Below are positions 5,938-10,705 of a DNA stretch of 10,705 bases, piece after piece. The notes beneath the pieces were generated by a model that saw only the letters and a list, made by a program, of their open reading frames with translations, had not been told where the DNA came from and ran no database searches. Made by a program: the position numbers and the translations under genes. Positions within the stretch are counted from its first letter, which is position 1. Every line of letters starts with the position of its first letter. This DNA is from Nitrososphaerales archaeon TH5894 (GTDB lineage: Archaea > Thermoproteota > Nitrososphaeria > Nitrososphaerales > Nitrososphaeraceae), in assembly GCA_014523485.1 (NCBI GenBank), contig JAATVK010000096.1:1-10705 (forward strand), given 5' to 3'.

Positions 5938-7146
5938 TTATTTTTTAATAATAAGATTGAAAAGTTGCCGAGCGATTAGTTTCGGATGATTTAGTGCTAA
6001 CTTTATCATTTTACGAGGAGAAAACTCTGAACTAATAAAATCTATGAATTCATCTACTGACATATGTCTTAGTATGGAGATTTCATGATCCCATTCATCA
6101 TCTGTTAAGCCAATCCATCTTGATTGTACCCTTAAAGCAGATTCTATTTTAGAACTAAGTTGTTTTTTCCATTCGTTCTCATAATGGATTAATGAATTTT
6201 TTGAACAACTGCTAATTAGAGATTCAGAGCCGATTTGCCCTGCTAATCTTCCAAATTCAATGGCATGTCTAATCCCTTCAAGCACCAGTGGATTAGATTG
6301 ACCTGCCGAATCTCCTACTAAAATTAGACCGTCGAAAACTGAACACTTTCGCGCTCCTTCATTAGGAATATATCCATAATGATATTCTATTGGTTGGATA
6401 TTTCCTAATTCCATAAGTGGTTTGGTTTTTTTTTCAATTATTTGATTCAACAATTTAAGGGGATCTAGCATAGATTCTGGTTTTCCAATTCCTACACCTA
6501 TGCGTACACGGTTAGGTGATAAAGGAAATAACCATGCATATCCAGCAGGAGAATAGATGCTACCAACCATCAAAGTCCAGGTTTCGTGATCGATTTGATC
6601 ACAATAACATTCGTATTCAGCACCGACTCCATATCTTTTCCATGTTGAAACATATCCTAGTTTTCTGCCAATAAAACTATTAAATCCACTTGCATCTATA
6701 ACAAGGCTTGTCCTTAACTCGACCTTGCCTTTAGGGGTATTGACTATTAATCCAGAAATCTTATTGTTATTTTTGATACACAATACATCGATAACATTAG
6801 AGTTTATGCTGATTTCAGCGCCAGCCTTAATGGCGAGAAAAGAAAGATACTGATATAATGATCTGACATCTAAAACGCATGATCGATATTCGGTCCCTGT
6901 AATAGTTATTTCGTTGTTAGGAGAAACAAAACGATAATTCTTTATTGGGTTATATATTTCCTCAGGAATTTCTAATTTTTTCATTTCACCAATCCAAGAA
7001 ACACCACTAGTTCTTACATACTGCCCGATAGATTTCTCACGTTCAAATAGAATAACTCTAGCTCCTGACTTAGCTGCAGTATAAGCCGCAGAAAGCCCAG
7101 CTGGTCCTCCACCAACTATGGCGATATCATAATTATACATTTCCAT
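5938..7146 (-). CDS. Geranylgeranyl reductase family FAD-dependent oxidoreductase
   Basis: Flavoproteins of this family saturate double bonds of isoprenoid chains, such as the geranylgeranyl chains of archaeal membrane lipids; some members act on quinone tails or chlorophyll phytol. The 402-residue product has an N-terminal FAD-binding Rossmann motif GGGPAGLSAA at 12-21 with the acidic FER end of strand 2 at 34-36, a second FAD segment GDSAGQSNP at 278-286 followed by LEGIRHAIEFGR, and YAWLFPLSPNRVRIGVG at 203-219, which matches the YxWxFP...GxG substrate-side motif described for archaeal geranylgeranyl reductases. Length is usual. No membrane helix is evident; the basic hydrophobic C-terminus could touch the membrane. 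ATG at 7146 is chosen, though a second ATG follows two codons later. It heads the nuo block with a 35-base gap. The exact substrate cannot be read from sequence. Confidence 0.85.
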   Translation of the reverse strand: MEMYNYDIAIVGGGPAGLSAAYTAAKSGARVILFEREKSIGQYVRTSGVSWIGEMKKLEIPEEIYNPIKNYRFVSPNNEITITGTEYRSCVLDVRSLYQYLSFLAIKAGAEISINSNVIDVLCIKNNNKISGLIVNTPKGKVELRTSLVIDASGFNSFIGRKLGYVSTWKRYGVGAEYECYCDQIDHETWTLMVGSIYSPAGYAWLFPLSPNRVRIGVGIGKPESMLDPLKLLNQIIEKKTKPLMELGNIQPIEYHYGYIPNEGARKCSVFDGLILVGDSAGQSNPLVLEGIRHAIEFGRLAGQIGSESLISSCSKNSLIHYENEWKKQLSSKIESALRVQSRWIGLTDDEWDHEISILRHMSVDEFIDFISSEFSPRKMIKLALNHPKLIARQLFNLIIKK

Positions 7147-7164
7147 TACATTTTCTCAATCGAA

Positions 7165-7174
7165 TTTTTATTAA
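7165..7174 (-). promoter_or_regulatory. TATA-like box ahead of the reductase-nuo block
   Basis: The minus strand reads TTAATAAAAA, centred about 24 bases before the ATG at 7146 in the divergent gap with the peroxiredoxin gene. Only a weak GAGA lies before that ATG, consistent with a leaderless start. Inferred. Confidence 0.3.
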
Positions 7175-7204
7175 GTTTTTCATAAAGATAAAGGAAACTG
7201 AGGG

Positions 7205-7211
7205 TTATAAA
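7205..7211 (+). promoter_or_regulatory. TATA-like box ahead of the peroxiredoxin gene
   Basis: TTATAAA preceded by GGG lies about 43 bases before the TTG start and would give a leader of about 15-20 bases. An alternative is the TTTTTTATC tract at about 7221-7229, about 26 bases from the TTG and so leaderless. The sequence cannot decide between them. Confidence 0.3.
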
Positions 7212-7250
7212 GGGGAAAGTTTTTTATCGGTAAAAAATGTAAAAAACCTA

Positions 7251-7730
7251 TTGAGTCAAAAGTTTCATTTAGAAGAGGGTAATATGGCTCCAGATTTCAT
7301 ATTTAAAGATTCAGATAATAACGATTTGAGGTTATCAAATTTTTTAGGAAAACGTATCGTAATTTACTTTTATCCTAACGATTTCACTCCAGGTTGTAGT
7401 ACTCAAGCATCCGAATTTTCTATTCACTTCAATAAATATTTGGAAAATAATATAATTATATTAGGTATTAGTCCTAATGACGAGACGACTCATCAAAAGT
7501 TCAAAGAAAAGATGAGGATTCCATTTTTGTTAATTTCCGATTCTAATAATAAAATATCTCAAAAATATGGGGTATACACGCTTAAAAAATTTATGGGTAA
7601 AGAGTATATGGGTGTCATGAGAACTACATTTTTAATAGATAAACATGGCAAAATTGTTAAAATCTTTTATAAAGTAAAACCAAAGGGACATAGCGCAGAA
7701 GTCTTAAATTACTTCTTGAGGGATAACTAG
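7251..7730 (+). CDS. bcp: One-cysteine peroxiredoxin, Bcp/PrxQ type
   Basis: A cytoplasmic thiol peroxidase reducing hydrogen peroxide and organic peroxides. The 159-residue product shows the peroxidatic site YPNDFTPGC with Cys49 and Thr46, plus the conserved Arg124 in MRTTFLID. Cys49 is the only cysteine: the resolving Cys found five residues later in E. coli Bcp is Ser here (PGCSTQASEF), so it must rely on an external thiol. The start is TTG at 7251 without a clear ribosome site. A rival ATG at 7284 has GAGGG five bases upstream, but starting there would remove the LEEGNMAPDF strand that matches the family's 'L.EGD.APDF' opening, so TTG is preferred. It is divergent from the reductase-nuo block and convergent with the unknown gene at 7757. 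Confidence 0.9.
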   Translation: MSQKFHLEEGNMAPDFIFKDSDNNDLRLSNFLGKRIVIYFYPNDFTPGCSTQASEFSIHFNKYLENNIIILGISPNDETTHQKFKEKMRIPFLLISDSNNKISQKYGVYTLKKFMGKEYMGVMRTTFLIDKHGKIVKIFYKVKPKGHSAEVLNYFLRDN

Positions 7731-7756
7731 TTGAAGGTAATTTCGTTATATCTATT

Positions 7757-8293
7757 TTATAAATAATAATTGTTTAACTCTTCATCCATTTTTTCTATAT
7801 CTAAATTAAAAAAAATGCAAAATTCGTTATCTCCATTAATACTATTAGAAATCTCTCGAAATTCTACTCCTTTACGGTAACCGTTGACAACTTCTGCTAC
7901 TAACTCCAAGGTTTTCTTGGACAAAATATTCCATTTTTTAATCGTTTCATAATCTCTAATATGAAGTAAGGAGATAAATTTGGTGAATGAACAGATTATC
8001 ATAAATCGCAGTTTTTGAAATACTTTTTTATAAGGATTAGTATCGGCAATGTGAGGAAGCATTGTACACATAAGATACTGATAATAATCGAAATTCTTTA
8101 ATATGCTCATTGATTCTCCAATTTGTTGAAATGTAATTTTTAAAGAGATTATATCATATTTAGTTTTGGTGAAAAAACCTGGCTCAGTCTCGATTTCAAA
8201 ATAAGGAGATGTTATCCCATCCTTAACCAAGAACTTTTTACAATAATGAGAAGAATTAAGATAGTAGGTAAATTGATTAGATGAATATGACAA
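7757..8293 (-). CDS. Hypothetical protein, family not recognised
   Basis: A 178-residue frame I do not recognise. It is rich in Tyr, Phe, Ile and Lys, has four scattered cysteines but no CxxC pair, no signal peptide, and no certain membrane helix, although residues about 92-110 (LRFMIICSFTKFISLLHI) are strongly hydrophobic and may be a buried or amphipathic helix. The C-terminus is acidic (DIEKMDEELNNYYL). The start is weak: TTG at 8293, one codon after an in-frame stop and with no ribosome site; the next in-frame Met (MSILKNF, at 8110) would give 117 residues. Composition matches its neighbours, so recent transfer is not indicated. It lies about 50 bases downstream of the ferritin-like gene on the same strand and may be co-transcribed with it. 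It could be a lineage-specific gene; being real coding sequence is likely but not proven. Confidence 0.6.
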   Translation of the reverse strand: MSYSSNQFTYYLNSSHYCKKFLVKDGITSPYFEIETEPGFFTKTKYDIISLKITFQQIGESMSILKNFDYYQYLMCTMLPHIADTNPYKKVFQKLRFMIICSFTKFISLLHIRDYETIKKWNILSKKTLELVAEVVNGYRKGVEFREISNSINGDNEFCIFFNLDIEKMDEELNNYYL

Positions 8294-8341
8294 TTTTTAA
8301 ATAATATTTAACAAAATAATCACTCTTAAATTTTCCTAGTA

Positions 8342-8749
8342 TTATTTGATTTTTTTAGAGTAAGATTGCACCAGTTTTCTAATATGTTCTAATATCTTTA
8401 TATGATGTTCTTCGTCTACAACAACACTTTGTAATAATTCCTTAGTATCTTTATCTTGAGCCAGACCTATACATTCAAGTAAGATATTTTTAGAATCTTC
8501 TTCTTCCTCAATGGAGTGATTTATTCCTTCCTCGGTTAGATGAATGCTCCCTGATGCTCCTTCTATTTTCGCCATAGCCTGAGTGATGTATTGTATATGT
8601 TTTATACCGTCCGAAAGTAGGGTATTTATATAATTTCTAATTAAGTTATTTTCAATTTCTTTTAGGAGAGTACTATAATGTAATATTTCATCTTTTTCTG
8701 CTTCATGTTGTTGTTTCAATAATTCATAAAGTCTTTGCTGTTTTTCCAT
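8342..8749 (-). CDS. Ferritin-like four-helix-bundle protein
   Basis: An almost wholly helical 135-residue protein of the ferritin-like/rubrerythrin-like superfamily, whose members bind a diiron centre for iron storage or peroxide reduction. Four helices can be drawn: about 2-30 with EAEKDEILHY, 31-62 with SDGIKHIQYI, 72-98 with a run of five acidic residues (EEEED at 81-85), and 102-132 with DEEHHIKILEHI. Candidate ligands are Glu16 or Glu21, Asp47 and His51, Glu81-84, and Glu113 with His116 (an ExxH pair). Helix 2 lacks a strict ExxH, having Gly at the Glu position, so the metal site may be incomplete or rearranged. There is no rubredoxin domain. ATG at 8749 is preferred to the GTG at 8791 because GTGGA lies about 4 bases upstream. 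A cytoplasmic iron/redox role is inference. Confidence 0.7.
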   Translation of the reverse strand: MEKQQRLYELLKQQHEAEKDEILHYSTLLKEIENNLIRNYINTLLSDGIKHIQYITQAMAKIEGASGSIHLTEEGINHSIEEEEDSKNILLECIGLAQDKDTKELLQSVVVDEEHHIKILEHIRKLVQSYSKKIK

Positions 8750-8852
8750 TTTTCCACGATCTTGAACCAATATTCTGATTAATGTTATCACAAATAAAAG
8801 AGTGATGGTAGCATATTTTCTTTACCAATGAATAACTCCTAGAGTGAAAAAG

Positions 8853-8860
8853 ATTATAAT
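8853..8860 (+). promoter_or_regulatory. TATA-like box ahead of the small cysteine-rich ORF
   Basis: ATTATAAT, centred about 26 bases before the GTG at 8883, the spacing expected for a leaderless archaeal transcript starting on that GTG. Confidence 0.3.
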
Positions 8861-8882
8861 CGCAGCAAAGTTATAAAAAAGG

Positions 8883-9011
8883 GTGTCACATAATAATGCT
8901 AGTTGTCAATGTATTTGTCATCAACGTTATGGTGATAAGTCATTTTGTAGAAAATGTTTAGATAAACATAAAGCTTCACCTTATTATAATATTATGAAAA
9001 AATTTGACTGA
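8883..9011 (+). CDS. Candidate small cysteine-rich (zinc-finger-like) protein, 42 residues
   Basis: A short frame, GTG to TGA, bounded upstream by an in-frame stop three codons earlier. The product opens MSHNNASC and contains CQCICH (Cys8, 10, 12, His13), then a basic/aromatic turn QRYGDKS, then CRKC (Cys21, 24) and His28, followed by a lysine-rich tail ending KKFD. CxCxCH...CxxC...H in so short a span is hard to get by chance in AT-rich non-coding DNA and looks like a treble-clef or B-box-like zinc site. A TATA-like box sits about 26 bases before the GTG; there is no ribosome site, consistent with leaderless translation. The gene lies between the ferritin-like gene (divergent) and the tRNA-Leu gene (convergent). 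Family and function unknown; existence of the protein is inferred. Confidence 0.5.
   Translation: MSHNNASCQCICHQRYGDKSFCRKCLDKHKASPYYNIMKKFD
8997..9002 (-). terminator. T-run downstream of tRNA-Leu
   Basis: A run of six T on the minus strand, 21 bases past the mature 3' end of the tRNA, suitable as the termination signal. It overlaps the last codons of the small + strand ORF. Confidence 0.4.
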
Positions 9012-9023
9012 TTTCTTACAATA

Positions 9024-9108
9024 TGCGGGAGATGGGATTTGAACCCACGAACCCCTAAGGGATAAGAGCCTCAGTCTTACGCCTTTGACCAGGCTGGGCG
9101 ACCCCCGC
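9024..9108 (-). tRNA. tRNA-Leu (anticodon GAG)
   Basis: Read on the minus strand this is an 85-base class II tRNA. The acceptor stem GCGGGGG pairs with CTCCCGC (one G-U pair) with discriminator A at 9024; the D arm is GCC...GGC with GG in the loop; the anticodon stem TAAGA/TCTTA encloses loop CTGAGGC, giving anticodon GAG at 9070-9072 for CUC/CUU leucine codons. A long variable arm with stem CCC-TTA-GGG, as expected for leucine tRNA, is followed by a T arm GTGGG-TTCAAAT-CCCAT. CCA is not encoded and there is no intron. It lies tail-to-tail with the small cysteine-rich ORF and head-to-head with rpoN; bases 9109-9182 hold only the shared upstream DNA. Confidence 0.96.
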
Positions 9109-9184
9109 TCAGAATCAAGACGTCAGAGACTCTAATTTGAATATTACGAGTATGAAATAAAGTGACATTCCAATTATAATGGTT

Positions 9185-9193
9185 TTTATATAA
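9185..9193 (+). promoter_or_regulatory. TATA box of the rpoN-eno transcript
   Basis: TTTATATAA, centred about 24 bases before the rpoN GTG and preceded by GG and three T. The spacing predicts that transcription starts at or next to the GTG, giving a leaderless mRNA; there is no ribosome site before the GTG, which agrees. Confidence 0.5.
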
Positions 9194-9212
9194 TTATCAG
9201 TTCTTTAGTAGT

Positions 9213-9446
9213 GTGTTAATTCCAGTTCGATGTTTTACTTGTGGTGGTTTAATTGCAGACAAATATTTTGAATATAAAGAAAGGGTCAAATCTGGAGAGG
9301 GAGATGCAGAGGTTCTTGATTCACTTGGAATAAAAAGATATTGTTGTAGGAGAATGTTTATTTCTAGTGTAGAAACAATTTATCAAGTAATTCCTTATTA
9401 TGAAGTTCTCCGAAGACGAATGTCTGAAATGCAATCTGAGAGTTAA
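9213..9446 (+). CDS. rpoN: DNA-directed RNA polymerase subunit N
   Basis: RpoN is the small zinc-binding subunit (eukaryotic Rpb10 homologue) needed to assemble the archaeal RNA polymerase core. The 77-residue product starts LIPVRCFTCGG, the family opening, with Cys7 and Cys10 as CxxC, and has the adjacent Cys44-Cys45 pair in RYCCRRMF, which complete the CX2C...CC zinc site. Length is slightly above the usual 65-75, due to a short C-terminal tail. The start is GTG at 9213, fixed by the conserved N-terminus and the TATA spacing. eno begins 12 bases after the stop. Not to be confused with bacterial sigma-54, which shares the symbol. Confidence 0.96.
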   Translation: MLIPVRCFTCGGLIADKYFEYKERVKSGEGDAEVLDSLGIKRYCCRRMFISSVETIYQVIPYYEVLRRRMSEMQSES

Positions 9447-9458
9447 TTTTAACATATC

Positions 9459-10705
9459 ATGCCGATCATTACCGATATCATTAGTAGGTTGATATTTAAC
9501 AGTAGAGGTAATAAAACCATAGAGGTAGACATAATCTCTGATGATAAATTTCTTGGTCGAGCTTCTTCTCCCTCAGGTGCAAGTGTAGGAAAGCATGAAG
9601 CTCAAAGTTTTAAAGAAAATAGTCCAGAGAAATCATTAGAAGAACTCAATAAGAATTTGTCTAAATTTATTGGAATAGAATCTCATGATACTAGAGCAGT
9701 ATATGATGTTCTAAAAAATATTGATAATAGTGAAAATTATGGTAAAATAGGTGGCTCTGTTGCTTATGCAATAAGTCTAGCTTCCGTGGAATCTGCTTCA
9801 AAAGCTCTCAACGTACCCCTCTTTAGACTATTGAAACCAGCAGGCGATTATAAATTCCCTTATCCTTTAGGAAATATTTTGGGAGGAGGCTCTCATGCAG
9901 GACCAGGAACTCCAGATATTCAAGAATATCTTATTTGTCCAATTGGAGCCTCCAATATAATAGAGGCTATAGAAATTAATATTAGAGTTCACAAACAATT
10001 AAAAACAATATTAGAAAAATTAGACAATAATTTTACCTATGGTAGAGGAGATGAGGGGGCATGGGCTCCTAATCTTAATAATGATCAAGCTATAGAAGTG
10101 GTAGAACAAGCCATTTCAGATAGTGGTTATAATTCAGGCAAAGAAGTAGCAATAGGAATTGATTTTGCAAGTTCCTCATTTTGGAATGAAACTACCCAAA
10201 GTTATGATTATCTTAGACAAGGGCTAGTTCGATCGACAAATGAACAGATTGATTTCGTTAACGATCTTATAGATAAATATCATTTAATTTATGTAGAAGA
10301 CCCTGTTCACGAAGAAGATTTTGAGGGAATGTCTATCATCAATAAAAATCATCCAGAGTGTCTCATTACCGGTGATGATATGTTGGTAACAAATAAAAAA
10401 CGAGTAAAAGAATCTATTAAATACAATTCCTGTTCAGGTGCCATTTTAAAAGTCAATCAAGCCGGTTCTCTTTACGAAGCATTGGAATTTGTCAATGAAT
10501 GTAACAAAAACAATATAAAACTTATAACTTCACATAGATCTGGAGAATCAATAGATTCTCATATCGCGGAAATAGCAGTAGCTACTTCTTCTAAATTGTT
10601 AAAAACGGGTGTCATTGGGGGAGAAAGAGTAGCTAAATTAAATCAATTAGTAAGGTTAGCCGAGTATGATTTAATAAAAGGGATGTCTGATGTTTTCACA
10701 TCTTA
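9459..10705 (+). CDS. eno: Enolase (phosphopyruvate hydratase), last codon(s) outside window
   Basis: Enolase interconverts 2-phosphoglycerate and phosphoenolpyruvate, a central step of glycolysis/gluconeogenesis; in autotrophic archaea it mainly feeds sugar synthesis. From ATG at 9459 the frame stays open for 415 codons to the window edge, where the last two bases are TA, probably the start of the stop codon. The full active site is visible: the SGASVG loop at 39-44, catalytic Glu156 (QEY) and Glu199 (GDEG), magnesium ligands Asp235 (IDFASS), Glu280 (VEDP) and Asp306 (GDDM), catalytic Lys331 (ILKVNQ), SHRSGE with His359-Arg360-Ser361, and Lys382 (LKTG). The usual 'DSRG' opening reads NSRGNKTIEV. 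No ribosome site is seen in the 12-base gap after rpoN; translation probably relies on coupling. Length matches archaeal enolases. Confidence 0.95.
   Translation, partial: MPIITDIISRLIFNSRGNKTIEVDIISDDKFLGRASSPSGASVGKHEAQSFKENSPEKSLEELNKNLSKFIGIESHDTRAVYDVLKNIDNSENYGKIGGSVAYAISLASVESASKALNVPLFRLLKPAGDYKFPYPLGNILGGGSHAGPGTPDIQEYLICPIGASNIIEAIEINIRVHKQLKTILEKLDNNFTYGRGDEGAWAPNLNNDQAIEVVEQAISDSGYNSGKEVAIGIDFASSSFWNETTQSYDYLRQGLVRSTNEQIDFVNDLIDKYHLIYVEDPVHEEDFEGMSIINKNHPECLITGDDMLVTNKKRVKESIKYNSCSGAILKVNQAGSLYEALEFVNECNKNNIKLITSHRSGESIDSHIAEIAVATSSKLLKTGVIGGERVAKLNQLVRLAEYDLIKGMSDVFTS

Noticed and set aside
7284..7730. Peroxiredoxin starting at the ATG at 7284
   Set aside because: It has a good GAGGG ribosome site, but would cut away the conserved EGN.APDF opening strand; kept as an alternative only.
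1..10705. Mobile element, CRISPR array or defence/secretion island
   Set aside because: No transposase, integrase, terminal inverted repeats, regularly spaced repeats or known defence domains were found on either strand; the tRNA-Leu gene shows no adjacent integrase or partial tRNA copy.

Overview
The window is an AT-rich (roughly one third GC by eye) chromosomal segment of an ammonia-oxidising archaeon (Thaumarchaeota/Nitrososphaeria). The low GC and gene content would fit a Nitrosocosmicus-like soil lineage, but that genus is only a guess. Reasons: an Alba chromatin protein, the small archaeal RNA polymerase subunit RpoN next to enolase, a geranylgeranyl-reductase-family flavoprotein, a complex I of the archaeal type whose gene order is nuoA-B-C-D-H-I with no NADH module (nuoEFG) beside it, a PRC-barrel protein of the kind common in these archaea, TATA-like boxes about 25 bases ahead of starts, and several TTG/GTG starts.

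Layout. Bases 1-292 hold the end of alba (+). Bases 293-864 are an AT-rich gap with no convincing gene. Bases 865-1179 (-) hold a small PRC-barrel-like protein. Bases 1445-7146 (-) hold one block of same-strand genes, read right to left: a geranylgeranyl reductase family flavoprotein, then nuoA, nuoB, nuoC, nuoD, nuoH and nuoI, tightly spaced (a 4-base overlap between nuoB and nuoC, gaps of 2-6 bases from nuoC to nuoI). From 7251 there is a one-cysteine peroxiredoxin (+), then an unrecognised protein and a ferritin-like protein (both -), a possible 42-residue cysteine-rich protein that is shorter than most ORF cut-offs (+), a tRNA-Leu(GAG) gene (-), and finally rpoN-eno (+), the enolase reading frame reaching the window edge with only the last one or so codons missing.

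How the genes work together. The nuo genes encode the quinone-site/iron-sulfur connecting module (B, C, D, I) and the first membrane subunits (A, H) of a proton-pumping complex I. The antiporter-like half (J, K, L, M, N) is not in this window: the cluster stops after nuoI. The reductase at the head of the block could act on isoprenoid chains of lipids or of menaquinone, which would tie it to the same membrane electron chain. The peroxiredoxin and ferritin-like protein suggest a small peroxide/iron protection neighbourhood. rpoN-eno is part of a widely conserved archaeal housekeeping cluster.

No mobile element, CRISPR array or defence system is visible. The observations most worth checking are the replacement of the whole known quinone-headgroup triad in NuoD, the short cysteine-rich ORF, the reductase-nuo linkage and the cut-off of the nuo cluster after nuoI.
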